NCBI GenBank assembly: GCA_016298065.1 | Contig: JAEDDN010000006.1 | Span: forward strand, 1-64,000 | Direction of reading: 5' to 3' | Source of the DNA: Oscillospiraceae bacterium | GTDB lineage: Bacteria; Bacillota; Clostridia; Oscillospirales; Ruminococcaceae | Length of the DNA: 64,000 nucleotides | In this document: positions 1 to 8,617 of the stretch, one piece after another | How positions within the stretch are numbered: position 1 is the stretch's first letter | How the letters are laid out: every line of letters begins with the position of its first letter | The notes under the pieces: generated by a model | What the model was told of the DNA's origin: nothing | Database searches by the model: none | Seen by the model: only the letters and a program-made list of their open reading frames with translations | Program-made: the position numbers and the translations under genes

Positions 1-52
1 GAACCGCCGCTGACCGAGCCCGCAGGCGAGAACGACTCCCCTCGCCTCCACC
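1..52 (+). other. tmRNA 3'-end-like sequence, possible attachment-site remnant
   Basis: The last 21 bases (about 32-52) read CGACTCCCCTCGCC followed by TCCACCA, which matches the T-loop end, acceptor strand and encoded CCA of clostridial tmRNA (5' GGGGGCG would pair with CGCCTCC). Upstream of that the expected T-stem (AGGGG) is absent and replaced by GGCGAGAA, so this is not a working tRNA-like domain. A short copy of the ssrA 3' end with unrelated DNA on one side is what integration at ssrA leaves behind; that reading is inference. It could also be a mutated or truncated tmRNA cut by the window edge. Confidence 0.4.
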
Positions 53-123
53 AAACGTGTATTGGACGAACACCTGCTTTTCAGCGACGGCTTTGTCGTG
101 AAAATGTGTTATATGATACCAAA

Positions 124-165
124 ACCAAACGCCGTTTCAGATTTTACTCTGAAACGGCGTTTGGT
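124..165 (+). terminator. Intrinsic terminator
   Basis: A perfect 18-bp inverted repeat (124-141 with 148-165, arm ACCAAACGCCGTTTCAGA) with a 6-base loop is followed by a T-rich run. It would end a rightward transcript coming from before the window, for example a tmRNA. Confidence 0.8.
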
Positions 166-267
166 CGTTTTTATTATCTTTTTTATAATTGATAGATGAT
201 ATTTGAATCATGTCGTATATTGATATAAGGAGCTCGGCTGTTTATGCAATCGTCAATGAGAAGAAAA

Positions 268-1302
268 TCAATCAATTACATCAACCTTAATATTGCATAG
301 CCTATCCTTTATCTCCTCGTATGAAGGAACTATCAATTCATCTGAAGGCTGTTGACGTTTAATACTATCCAGCTTTTCCTTTAGTTTCCTCTTTATAAGC
401 GGTAGTAGTAGCTTGCAACGTTCTGTGAATATACAGTACCGTATATACAAATAATTATTAACATCCTTGCAAATTGTTGTAAACAAGGTTTTATTTTCCA
501 AAGCCAGTTTTTTATCGGCTTTTTTTCCACTCATCATAAAACGCAATGTAATATAGTCGCTAATTATAGTCCTCAACAGGTAATCCTTGTCTTTACTATG
601 CGCAGTATTCTTATACAAATCCCAATACACCTGCGTCTTAACCTTACTGGCAACATAAGTGTTCCATGTGTGAGTATTACTCATTGGGTTTATCCTCTGA
701 AGATAAAAGCCCATATCATTGTCAACTACAATATTATCTGTACTTGATGCAGTTAGATATCGAAACGCACTTTCTATATCTTGCTTTGGATATTCATAAA
801 ACTTTATTTTGTGAGCGTCAATAAAACTCTTTCTGTATAAGCCTGTCCAAAATTCAAGTTCACTCATATGGTGTTTAACATTTCTAACCGCATTCTTCTT
901 ATGTACCGGAGCAGTCATACTCATGTCTGTAACTAACTTGGGAGTCCAGATGATATCAGCTCCATCCTGCTCATACTTTTGTAACTTTGCAACAAACTCA
1001 CTATTAAAACATTGATGAAGATATATGTCATCGCTATCAAGAAATGCTATCCATTTACCTCTCGCATAACTCATACCAACATTGCGTGCATGACCCGCTC
1101 CGCCATTATCTATTTTTATATATTTAAATAAATCGCCCTCATATTTTCTGCAAATTTCTTCCGTACTGTCAGTAGAGCCATCATCGACTACTATATGTTC
1201 GATATTATTAACCCCCTGATTTAAAACGGATTTTATAGCTGTTTCTATAAACTTCTCGCCATTATAGCAGGGTGTTATAATTGTAATTAAAACTTCTCCC
1301 AT
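268..1302 (-). CDS. Family 2 glycosyltransferase
   Basis: A 344-residue GT-A fold glycosyltransferase that should transfer a sugar from a nucleotide sugar in surface-polysaccharide synthesis. The N-terminal domain (residues 5-110) shows ITPCYNGEKFI, the nucleotide-binding VVDDGSTD (about 38-45) and the metal-binding DSDD motif (89-92). The C-terminal 200 residues are Lys/Tyr rich and not recognised. No membrane segments are seen. The ATG is preceded by a GAGGGG ribosome binding site. It stands alone, with its own promoter about 230 bases upstream, and its AT-rich codon use suggests an accessory, possibly transferred gene. Acceptor and donor cannot be told. Confidence 0.88.
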   Translation of the reverse strand: MGEVLITIITPCYNGEKFIETAIKSVLNQGVNNIEHIVVDDGSTDSTEEICRKYEGDLFKYIKIDNGGAGHARNVGMSYARGKWIAFLDSDDIYLHQCFNSEFVAKLQKYEQDGADIIWTPKLVTDMSMTAPVHKKNAVRNVKHHMSELEFWTGLYRKSFIDAHKIKFYEYPKQDIESAFRYLTASSTDNIVVDNDMGFYLQRINPMSNTHTWNTYVASKVKTQVYWDLYKNTAHSKDKDYLLRTIISDYITLRFMMSGKKADKKLALENKTLFTTICKDVNNYLYIRYCIFTERCKLLLPLIKRKLKEKLDSIKRQQPSDELIVPSYEEIKDRLCNIKVDVID

Positions 1303-1534
1303 AATTCTAATTCCCCTCTTCTCAGTATCGACTGATTTGCTGCCCCTTATTGTGTATGCTAAAAACTCTCTTTATCCTATTTTTCGCTTAAATCTTACCT
1401 TCCTTAATTGTTGGCTACAAATAATACATTGATTTCCAAAACCCAAAAATATATAAAGCAAGTTTCGTATACATTATAACATAAACCCAAAGGCGCAAGC
1501 TTGTCGGCACCAAGGGTGCAGACTGACTAAGGCT

Positions 1535-1562
1535 ATTATAACATACAAAGTTATAAAGTCAA
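1535..1562 (-). promoter_or_regulatory. Promoter of the 268-1302 glycosyltransferase
   Basis: On the minus strand TTGACT (1557-1562) and TATAAT (1535-1540) are separated by 16 bases. It fires leftward and leaves an untranslated leader of roughly 230 bases. Confidence 0.6.
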
Positions 1563-1804
1563 CAAATCTAAAGCCTTCTATACTGCTGATTATTCTAGTT
1601 TAGAATAATCAGACAGAAAATAAAAAGTGATAACCTTTTTATGAGAAATATATCTATAAATCAATACCGTATTAAAATAGAATACCAGGGAAAGCAATGA
1701 CAAAATTCAATACTCACCGTCAGGCTATAGTTTACAAAAAAATTCTAAGAATTTTCTTTAGTATCTTGCAGTATTTACTTAGATTTCCCCGACAAAAAGA
1801 CATA

Positions 1805-1849
1805 AAAAGCAGCGGCAACCCTTGTTCTTCAAGGGTTGCCGCTGCTTTT
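1805..1849. terminator. Strong bidirectional terminator
   Basis: A 20-bp perfect stem (1805-1824 with 1830-1849, GC core GCAGCGGCAACCCTTG) with a 5-base loop has an A tract on the left and a T tract on the right, so it can stop transcription in both directions. Confidence 0.8.
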
Positions 1850-1905
1850 ATCCTCATTAGAAAACATCTTACTGTACTTTTGTTGCCTTTTATAATAAAG
1901 GTAAA

Positions 1906-1940
1906 TTAAATCCGCCGATTTAGACTATCGGCGGATTTAA
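1906..1940 (-). terminator. Terminator of the FIVAR-repeat protein gene
   Basis: A 14-bp stem (arm TTAAATCCGCCGAT, 1906-1919 with 1927-1940) with a 7-base loop lies 13 bases past the stop of the leftward gene at 1953. The minus strand continues into a T-rich run. Confidence 0.75.
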
Positions 1941-1952
1941 AACATATAATCA

Positions 1953-3266
1953 TTACCTACCCGTTATTTTATAGGTGAAAGTCATCTTTTGAGCCCATGC
2001 ATTGCTAAGAGCAATCCTATAGCTTAAGGAAGCTGTACTGCTGGAGCGTAAATAACCGCTTAACGTATGAAGCTCCTCTTGTGACATATCCGCTATTGTG
2101 TTAATATCCGAACCGCACATATTCATAGCGTCAACAAGCGTTCCTGCCGAAGCCGCATAATCGTATTTTACAGAAAAAGTAGTAGCCGAACTCATAGTTG
2201 TTATCGACCAGTCTGGATGAGCCTCGACAAAAGCAGCTTTTACCGCTTGCATACACTGCTCTACCGTACCTAAAATCTCAACGTCGCCGACACATGTTGA
2301 CACAACTGTTAACGGCTGTACCGCCACTCCCGAAGCACCCTCGAGATTTGACAAGGCATTTATTATTGCGGTAGTAATGTTGTCAACAATAGTTTGAGTT
2401 TGACAGTTATTATTTATAATCATATTGCCTGCCATAACTGCGGCTTTTAAAGAGGCGTAACTTGAAACAGTATAATTAGCCTCTACGCACATATCAGCCT
2501 TGGCTAAAGCGGCATTTAAAGCCGTATAGCTAACCTCGGTGTCAACTGCGGGGCTTTGCTCTTCGACCAAACCGTCTATCGCATTATTTATAGCGTCGGT
2601 AACAGTATTGATTATTGTCTGAGTCTGGCAACCGTCTGTGAGTATCAAGTTACCTGCCGCAACTGCGACTTTAAGTCTATTATAACTTTCTGCAGTGTAG
2701 TCAGACGGAGAATATTCGCCTGCGTCGGCTATTGCCGTTTCCAAAGCAGTGTAGGAGATAACGGGCTTCTCAACCAAGCCGTTTATTGCCGTATTTATTG
2801 CAGCCGTAATAGTATCAACTATGCTTTGGGTAGGAGTATTTGTACCAATAATGAGGTTACCTGCTCTAACTGCTACTTTTAATGGAGCGTAACTTGAAGC
2901 TGTATAGTTAAAGCTTAAATAATTTGAAGCGTTATTTATAGCCTCCTGCAAATCGCTAAAGTCAGCGGTAATCTCGACTACGGGTTCTTGCTCATCGCCG
3001 TTATCTATAGGCTCACCATTATTTACAGGCTCGCCGTTATTATCTCCGTTATCGTTTGTGACATCGTTATTGTTGCCAGTCTCATCTGTACCCTCGGTTG
3101 TATTGCCGGATTGGTTAGTGCCCTCGCCCCCAGAATTTATAATAACTTCTTCGCTTTCGGTATCGCCCTGAGAAACATCACCTTGAGTTTCTGCGAAAGC
3201 GATTGTCGGCATAATAGTAATCGACATCGCTAACAAAATAGCCGTAATGGTTTTAAACATCTTCAT
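1953..3266 (-). CDS. Secreted protein with three FIVAR-like repeats
   Basis: A 437-residue exported protein. Residues 1-25 form a signal peptide ending AFA. Residues 28-97 are a low-complexity Asn/Gly/Glu/Asp/Thr linker. Three homologous repeats of about 65-70 residues follow (about 101-165, 171-235, 246-310), each with L..AI..A, a Y-T-x-x-S-Y core, LK.AV.AGN and a C-terminal A-I-N-x-AI-x-GL helix, as in FIVAR-type repeats of cell-surface proteins. Residues 311-437 are a unique domain with two Cys. No LPXTG motif or lipobox is seen, so retention at the wall would have to come from the domains themselves. A surface-binding role is inferred. Isolated gene with its own terminator. Confidence 0.75.
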   Translation of the reverse strand: MKMFKTITAILLAMSITIMPTIAFAETQGDVSQGDTESEEVIINSGGEGTNQSGNTTEGTDETGNNNDVTNDNGDNNGEPVNNGEPIDNGDEQEPVVEITADFSDLQEAINNASNYLSFNYTASSYAPLKVAVRAGNLIIGTNTPTQSIVDTITAAINTAINGLVEKPVISYTALETAIADAGEYSPSDYTAESYNRLKVAVAAGNLILTDGCQTQTIINTVTDAINNAIDGLVEEQSPAVDTEVSYTALNAALAKADMCVEANYTVSSYASLKAAVMAGNMIINNNCQTQTIVDNITTAIINALSNLEGASGVAVQPLTVVSTCVGDVEILGTVEQCMQAVKAAFVEAHPDWSITTMSSATTFSVKYDYAASAGTLVDAMNMCGSDINTIADMSQEELHTLSGYLRSSSTASLSYRIALSNAWAQKMTFTYKITGR

Positions 3267-3474
3267 ATATATGCCTCCTTAAAGGTGTAATCAGCGATAT
3301 TTTTACATTTAAATTATATATCAGGCAAGTTAAAAAGTAAATGTTAATAATAGTCAAAAAACATATCTTTCATTTATGCAAGACGAATTTAATTTATAAT
3401 GAATATTTTTTAATAATATGTAAATCCTAATATTAAAGTAAAATAAACGTTGCCGTTTTTTAGGAGATGTTAAT

Positions 3475-3795
3475 GTGACAAAAGACAAGATAAAGCTGTT
3501 AAGTGCCCTTTTGGCGCTTCTATCGGTGATGGTACTTATAATATCGCTTACGGTGTTTTTCGCTTCACCGAAGGTAACGGCAGGACAAGTTGATTCCGAA
3601 ACAGAATATCAGTATATCCTAAAGGAATACGAGGGTAAAATTGCGGTATTTAATTATGAGGATTTATCCGCCGAAAAGGTTTACGATATATATGTCTCCA
3701 CCTTACCCGAAGCAGACAGACTGTCGCTTAAAGAGGGGATAAAAATAAAAGACGATAACGAGCTTTTAAAGTATATAGAGGACTTTGACAGCTAA
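3475..3795 (+). CDS. Small membrane-anchored protein with BofC C-terminal-like domain
   Basis: A 106-residue protein with one N-terminal membrane segment (about 8-31) and an extracytoplasmic domain of about 65 residues reading Y-ILKEY-G-IAVF and later VYDIYVSTLPEADR, which resembles the BofC C-terminal/YpeB-type domain of clostridia. BofC in Bacillus is a forespore intermembrane-space regulator of pro-sigma-K processing; whether this one acts in sporulation is inference. GTG start chosen because AGGAGA sits 8 bases upstream; the overlapping ATG is out of frame. Single gene with its own terminator. Confidence 0.65.
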   Translation: MTKDKIKLLSALLALLSVMVLIISLTVFFASPKVTAGQVDSETEYQYILKEYEGKIAVFNYEDLSAEKVYDIYVSTLPEADRLSLKEGIKIKDDNELLKYIEDFDS

Positions 3796-3832
3796 AAAAA
3801 TACGCTCTTTTTAAAAAAGAGCGTATTTTTTT
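3794..3832. terminator. Bidirectional terminator
   Basis: A 17-bp stem (A7 plus TACGCTCTTT, 3794-3810 with 3816-3832) serves the rightward gene ending at 3795 and the leftward antiporter gene ending at 3846. Confidence 0.8.
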
Positions 3833-3845
3833 ATATAATTTTAAA

Positions 3846-5087
3846 CTATTCTGTACCGACAGCCTTCTCGACGGAAACCTGTTGCATCTGACCGTCACTT
3901 TGAGGGTTATCCTTATTTCTTTCATAAAAAGCGAGCTTTAAAAGAAGCGGAGTTACAATAGCGGTAAAGATAACCATTATAACTATTGGTCCGAAATAAT
4001 TTTCATTCATAAGTCCCAGCTCGTTTCCTTTGTTTGCGATAATCAGCGCAACCTCTCCACGAGCCGCCATACCGATAGCTATTTGCAAAGCTTCTTTGTT
4101 TTTAAACTTAGTTACCTTTGCGGCAAAAAAGCAACCGATAATCTTAGTTATAATCGCCGTAAAGATTAAAGCTGCGGCAAATAATACTATAGTCATATTC
4201 ATATTCGGAATAACGACCTTCATACCGATACTCGCAAAAAATACGGGCGATAAAAACATATACGACAGCGTATCAACACGGGCTTCAATGTATTTGTCTC
4301 TTTTTGTGCCCGATAGTGCAAGACCTGCGAAAAAGGCGCCCGTAATATCAGATACGCCGAAAAATCTTTCGGCTGAATATGCACAAATGAGGCAGAAAAC
4401 AAAGGCGGCTATAACATATCTGCGCAAATCCTTGTCGGAGGTGGAAAACCATTTTTTAAACAGGTAATGCGCCCCGATACCGGCAATAAGCATAAACACA
4501 AAGAAAAGAAAAATTTTAAGCAAAACTATTCCTACATGCGTGGAAGAGTCTGCAAACGAGCACACAACGGTAAGCACAACAATACCCATAATATCGTCGA
4601 TAATTGCGGCGCTCAAAACGGTATTCGCAATCTTTGTGTTGAGTTTGCCCATTTCCTTTAGGGTTTCTACGGTTATGCTCACCGAGGTTGCCGTTAAGAT
4701 AACGCCTATGAATATGTGCTTTAAAAGCTCGGTCGAGCCGCCGTCGGTATTTCTAAACGCAACCGACACAAGTGTACCGCCTATCAAGGGGATTAAAACT
4801 CCCATTGAGGCGATAATTGTCGCAGGTAAGCCGACCTTTTTTAAATCTCTCAAATCGGTTTCAAGTCCGCTTGAAAACATAAGAATTATAACGCCTATTT
4901 CTGCGAGCGAGGCTATGAAGTTATTTTGCTGTAAAATATTAACGCCAAAGGCAGGCCCCAAAAGAAGTCCTGCTAGCAGGGCCCCTACAACCTGGGGCAT
5001 ATTAAACTTTCTCGTAACGAGCCCCAAAGCCTTTGTGCTCAATAAAATTATGGCAATATCCAAAAGATATTTATAAGCGTCTTGCAT
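3846..5087 (-). CDS. Cation:proton antiporter, CPA2 (Kef/NapA-type)
   Basis: A 413-residue integral membrane protein with about 12-13 hydrophobic segments. It exchanges Na+ or K+ for protons. Signatures of the family are GLLLGP (about 40-45), FSSGLETDL (71-79), TSVSITVETLKEMG (134-147) and the ion-binding paired aspartates in AIIDDI (Asp164-Asp165). The C-terminal RCK/TrkA-N regulatory domain found in KefB/C is missing, so it is the short form. The tail after the last helix is charged and short. It is a single gene with a weak GGTGAT ribosome binding site. Ion preference cannot be read from the sequence. Confidence 0.88.
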   Translation of the reverse strand: MQDAYKYLLDIAIILLSTKALGLVTRKFNMPQVVGALLAGLLLGPAFGVNILQQNNFIASLAEIGVIILMFSSGLETDLRDLKKVGLPATIIASMGVLIPLIGGTLVSVAFRNTDGGSTELLKHIFIGVILTATSVSITVETLKEMGKLNTKIANTVLSAAIIDDIMGIVVLTVVCSFADSSTHVGIVLLKIFLFFVFMLIAGIGAHYLFKKWFSTSDKDLRRYVIAAFVFCLICAYSAERFFGVSDITGAFFAGLALSGTKRDKYIEARVDTLSYMFLSPVFFASIGMKVVIPNMNMTIVLFAAALIFTAIITKIIGCFFAAKVTKFKNKEALQIAIGMAARGEVALIIANKGNELGLMNENYFGPIVIMVIFTAIVTPLLLKLAFYERNKDNPQSDGQMQQVSVEKAVGTE

Positions 5088-5309
5088 AAAATCACCATTC
5101 TTAAAACTTAGATAACTTAAACTTTCGATTATAAATGATACAACTTTTAGCCCCGAATTTCAATAACAAAACACACTTTTTGAGGAAATAACCAATAAAT
5201 TATCTCTTTGCAACAGGCAAATATATAATCTGTATAAACTAACTAAACCACTAATAAATATGCTTTTTTAGGCATATAATTTTCTAAAAACATTTTGGAA
5301 GTGACGCTT

Positions 5310-6089
5310 ATGAGATATATGTTGATATCAAGACGGCGGTTTTATGTTTTGGTTTGCGCCTTAGCGCTCACCTTTAGCCTTGTGTGCGCAGGGGTAAAAA
5401 CAGCCGCAAACGGTATAGTAACCACTATATCGGGGCTTTCCTCCTGCCCGATTTATTCTGTTGAGACAGAAAATAACGCTCCCTTAGTTTCAATGGGGAT
5501 AAACTGCGCCTGGGAAAATGACGACATACCTACGATACTCGACACGTTAGATAAATATAACGTAAAGGCAACCTTTTTTATTGTCGGGGATTTTTGTGAC
5601 CGATACCCCGAAACCGTAAAAGAAATCTATGAAAGAGGCCACGAAATCGGAAATCATTCCGACACCCACCCCGATATGCCAAGCTTATCCAAGGAGGAAA
5701 TTATCGCCGAAATCGAAAACTGCTCCGATAAGCTAAAAAGCGTTACCGGAGTTAAACCAACGCTTTTCAGATGCCCGTCGGGCGCATATAACGAGCTTGT
5801 TATCAATACTGCAAATGAACTTGGCTACAGCTGTATTCAGTGGGACTGCGACTCGCTCGACTGGAAGTCTCTTCCCCCTGACGAAATGCTTGAGCGCATT
5901 ATGAAAAATTTAAACTGTGGCAGTATAATGCTTTTTCATAACGGCACCGAGCACACCGCCGAGGCTCTCGGACAGATAATCGAAAGCGTACAAAGTAAGG
6001 GTTATACCTTCGTTAAGGTAAGCGAGCTTATATATTATGACAATTACACCATTGACCACGCTGGCAGACAGCATAAAGTGGTTGACTAA
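5310..6089 (+). CDS. PdaB-like polysaccharide deacetylase relative (NodB fold), catalytic Asp replaced
   Basis: Carbohydrate esterase family 4 homologue with one N-terminal membrane anchor (about 14-36, counted from an upstream TTG) and an extracytoplasmic NodB domain (about 62-245). Motif 1, normally TFD or SFDAAW in PdaB, reads GINCAW, so the catalytic-base Asp is Asn. The metal-binding motif HSDTHP (121-126), the RCPSG motif (159-163), the WDCDSLDW motif (183-190) and the final LFHNG (213-217) are kept. ATG at 5310 is preferred over TTG at 5295 because the TTG lies inside the GGAAGTG ribosome binding site. Sporulation or wall remodelling is inferred; activity is uncertain because of the Asn. 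Confidence 0.8.
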   Translation: MRYMLISRRRFYVLVCALALTFSLVCAGVKTAANGIVTTISGLSSCPIYSVETENNAPLVSMGINCAWENDDIPTILDTLDKYNVKATFFIVGDFCDRYPETVKEIYERGHEIGNHSDTHPDMPSLSKEEIIAEIENCSDKLKSVTGVKPTLFRCPSGAYNELVINTANELGYSCIQWDCDSLDWKSLPPDEMLERIMKNLNCGSIMLFHNGTEHTAEALGQIIESVQSKGYTFVKVSELIYYDNYTIDHAGRQHKVVD

Positions 6090-6142
6090 ATAACTCTTTC
6101 ATTATAAAATTTTAGTAGATACTAAAAGCGGAGGTTTTTATA

Positions 6143-7042
6143 ATGAAAGTTTTAAACTTAGGCTCGCTTAATTATGACCATACATATTCGCTCGACCATA
6201 TTGTAAATCCGGGAGAAACCATTTCTTCGTCTAATATGACAACCTCTTGCGGAGGCAAGGGTTTAAACCAGTCGATAGCCTTATCAAAGGCCGGCGTAAA
6301 GGTATCTCACGCAGGTGTAATAGGCACAGACGGCAAGGATTTACTCTATATGTTAGAGCAAAACGGCGTGGATTGTAAGAATATAATCCAATGTGAGGAC
6401 AAAAACGGCCACGCAATAATCCAGATAGATAAGTCGGGACAAAACTGCATAGTTTTATATCCCGGAAGCAACCGACGCCTTACAAAAGAGCATATCGATA
6501 GCACGCTTGCAAATTACTCCGAGGGCGATATGTTAGTGCTTCAAAACGAGGTTAATCTTTTAGATTACATAATAGATAAGGCGTACGAAAAAAAGCTTTT
6601 TATAGTGTTAAACCCGTCGCCGTTTGATGAAAACATAGCTAAATGCGACTTGAATAAGGTGTCGATGTTTCTTATAAACGAAATAGAGGGCGAGCAGATA
6701 AGCGCATTTTCTGACCCGCAAAAAACCCTCGACTATATGATGACGCACTTCCCTGAAGCTAAGGTGGTGCTTACCTTAGGCAAAAACGGCGTTATGTATA
6801 AGGATAAGGATATTCAAAGTGAGCACGGCATATTTAACGTAAAAACAGTTGATACTACGGGTGCCGGCGACACCTTCACAGGATATTTTTTGGCGGAGTT
6901 TTTAAAAAATACGCCTATACCGTTAGCCTTAAAGACCGCTTCGGCGGCTTCGGCGCTTGCGGTTACAAAAAAGGGCGCAGCCGCAGCTATACCGACTTAC
7001 GACGAGGTAATGAAATTTTTAAAGGATAACGATACCCTTTAA
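6143..7042 (+). CDS. Ribokinase-type PfkB carbohydrate kinase
   Basis: A 299-residue cytosolic kinase of the PfkB/ribokinase family, which phosphorylates ribose or a related sugar or nucleoside with ATP. It shows signature 1 GGKGLNQSIALSKAG (37-51), the oxyanion-hole and catalytic motif DTTGAGDTFTGYF (about 240-252) and the LTLGKNGV strand before it. Length fits ribokinase. It has an independent ribosome binding site (GGAGG) and is followed by a terminator shared with the convergent gene. No transporter or regulator lies beside it, so substrate is undecided. Confidence 0.85.
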   Translation: MKVLNLGSLNYDHTYSLDHIVNPGETISSSNMTTSCGGKGLNQSIALSKAGVKVSHAGVIGTDGKDLLYMLEQNGVDCKNIIQCEDKNGHAIIQIDKSGQNCIVLYPGSNRRLTKEHIDSTLANYSEGDMLVLQNEVNLLDYIIDKAYEKKLFIVLNPSPFDENIAKCDLNKVSMFLINEIEGEQISAFSDPQKTLDYMMTHFPEAKVVLTLGKNGVMYKDKDIQSEHGIFNVKTVDTTGAGDTFTGYFLAEFLKNTPIPLALKTASAASALAVTKKGAAAAIPTYDEVMKFLKDNDTL

Positions 7043-7065
7043 GGTTAAACGAATAAAAAAATAAC

Positions 7066-7100
7066 GGCGGTCAGTTTAAAACTGACCGCCTAAGTTTTTT
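7066..7100. terminator. Convergent terminator
   Basis: Stem GGCGGTCAG (7066-7074) with CTGACCGCC (7082-7090), extended by T/A pairs, lies between converging genes with A-rich DNA on the left and a T run on the right. Confidence 0.8.
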
Positions 7101-7104
7101 AGTT

Positions 7105-8409
7105 TTATCTTATATACTTGCCGGGTACCTGAGAATAGGTTTTACAAAAACGCAGATACTGAATATTACTTCCCGAAGTTAAGTTATCCTCAACCTGCGG
7201 GTCAAATACATAAGCCGTACCGCCGATATAAACCTCTACCCAAACGTGACCTGTATATCCGCCTCCTGCGGCAGTACACTGCCCGTCTACATATCTTGCG
7301 TCAAAGCCTAAGGTTCTCATCATAGCGATAAATGCAGAGGAGTATTTGTTACAGGTGGCAACGTGATTTTCAAGACAGCACATAGCGCTCCATGCGATAT
7401 AAGCGTCGTTGCCCTCAACCATTGAGCCGAAGCCTGCGGTAGAATAGGTTGACGAACCGTAGCGTGTGTTGAGTATAAGATAATCGTAGCAAGCCTTTAC
7501 CTTAGAATAGGTATCCATATTGCCGGTGAATATCTGCGAAAAGACACTCGCAATCTTTTGGTCTAATACTGCATATCCCGTAGAACGTGGGTTTAAAGGC
7601 GCAGTATTTAATAAGCTTTGAATGCTCGAAGCGTCTATAGGCGCAGAGCTTGTTGCAGCTACCAAAGCGGTGGAAGCCGTCTGTGTAGCCGGAGCCTTGT
7701 CGGTTACAAATTCCTCGCTTAGATAAGTACCGTCCTCGATTTTTACAAATCCGACATCGGTTGTGGCCACAACCTTAACCGCTGTGCCCGATTTTACAAT
7801 ACCTGCCGAAGCGGCGCTTGTAGTAGGCTCAATGCGTCTGTTGCAATTCTCGGTAAGATACATAGTCTTATCGCAGGCTTGCTCGTTCCATGTGAATTTC
7901 GGCGCTTCTTCGGTAAGGTAGTCTGCGCAGATATATCCGCCTTGTTCTACCTTATAAAAGCCTACGTCGGTTTTTGCAATAACATTAACAGCTTCGCCCT
8001 TTTCCACTATACCGTAGCTGTCGCTTTCGGTAGACGGAATAAGACGTCTGTTGCAGTTTTCGGTAAGATACATAGTTTTAATGTATTCTTCTTCGTTCCA
8101 AGTAAATTCTTCGGTTTCCTGTTCTTCGGTATCGGTTTCTTTGATAGCCTCGCTAACTACATCGTCCGCAGAAGTAGAATCCTCTGATATTTCGGCACTA
8201 TCTGTATCGTCGGCAGTTTCGGTAATAGTAACTTCACTTTTGGGAGCTGTAACAGTCTCTTTTAAGGTAGCTTCATCAGGAGCCTTACCCTCGCTTACCC
8301 AAGATGACAAAATCAGTACCGACGCCAAAGAAACGGCGAGCACAGAACAAAATCGTATGTTTAGCTTAGGCGATTTTTCGCCGTGCTTTTTTAGCTTTTT
8401 TCTCTTCAT
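7105..8409 (-). CDS. Secreted SH3-like/transglutaminase-like protein
   Basis: A 434-residue exported protein. A basic start and hydrophobic segment (about 19-37) give a signal anchor. Residues 41-100 are an acidic Thr/Glu/Ser linker. Two 70-residue repeats (102-171, 172-241), each opening FTWNE and carrying TMYLTENCNRR and TDVGF-K, look like bacterial SH3 wall-binding modules. Residues 280-434 are a transglutaminase-like domain with the expected triad Cys353 (ATCNKYS), His388 (GHVWVEV) and Asp403 (FDPQ). Such proteins are thiol proteases or amidases acting on wall peptides or proteins. The exact substrate is unknown. It is a single gene. Confidence 0.82.
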   Translation of the reverse strand: MKRKKLKKHGEKSPKLNIRFCSVLAVSLASVLILSSWVSEGKAPDEATLKETVTAPKSEVTITETADDTDSAEISEDSTSADDVVSEAIKETDTEEQETEEFTWNEEEYIKTMYLTENCNRRLIPSTESDSYGIVEKGEAVNVIAKTDVGFYKVEQGGYICADYLTEEAPKFTWNEQACDKTMYLTENCNRRIEPTTSAASAGIVKSGTAVKVVATTDVGFVKIEDGTYLSEEFVTDKAPATQTASTALVAATSSAPIDASSIQSLLNTAPLNPRSTGYAVLDQKIASVFSQIFTGNMDTYSKVKACYDYLILNTRYGSSTYSTAGFGSMVEGNDAYIAWSAMCCLENHVATCNKYSSAFIAMMRTLGFDARYVDGQCTAAGGGYTGHVWVEVYIGGTAYVFDPQVEDNLTSGSNIQYLRFCKTYSQVPGKYIR

Positions 8410-8617
8410 AATAAATCAAATCCCTTCCGACCTTATCGGCCTTTAGCGAAGAAAATTGCTTTTAGTTTATGCAAATTATATTAAAAATGAATGTGACAAT
8501 AGTATAAAATAAATAATAGATTTTTTTCAAATTACTTATAATTATACACTATTTTTCCTTTTTTGTAAAGTCGGCACGGTTTAACGCTTAGTATTCGTGT
8601 TTTTGGGTTTTTATATT

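Larger units (their letters stand above)
1303..1952. other. 650-base non-coding stretch
   Basis: No gene is supported. It holds the leftward promoter of the glycosyltransferase (1535-1562), a second leftward TATAAT at about 1471-1476 with an extended -10 but no clear -35, a 12-bp perfect inverted repeat at 1586-1612 (arm CTGATTATTCTA, 3-base loop) that could be an operator, and two terminators (1805-1849 and 1906-1940). A 70-codon frame at 1697-1909 runs straight through the first terminator and is not considered a gene. Confidence 0.7.

Noticed and set aside
1..52. Intact tRNA or tmRNA gene
   Set aside because: The T-stem cannot form and the rest of the molecule is not in the window.
1697..1909. 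70-codon plus-strand frame
   Set aside because: It reads through a 20-bp terminator stem, has no ribosome binding site and no recognisable protein pattern.
2556..2882. Plus-strand frames opposite the FIVAR-repeat gene
   Set aside because: Shadow of the repeat-rich coding strand; Cys- and Tyr-rich with no start signal.
4540..5076. 178-codon plus-strand frame opposite the antiporter
   Set aside because: Mirror of a hydrophobic coding strand; no start signal and no family resemblance.
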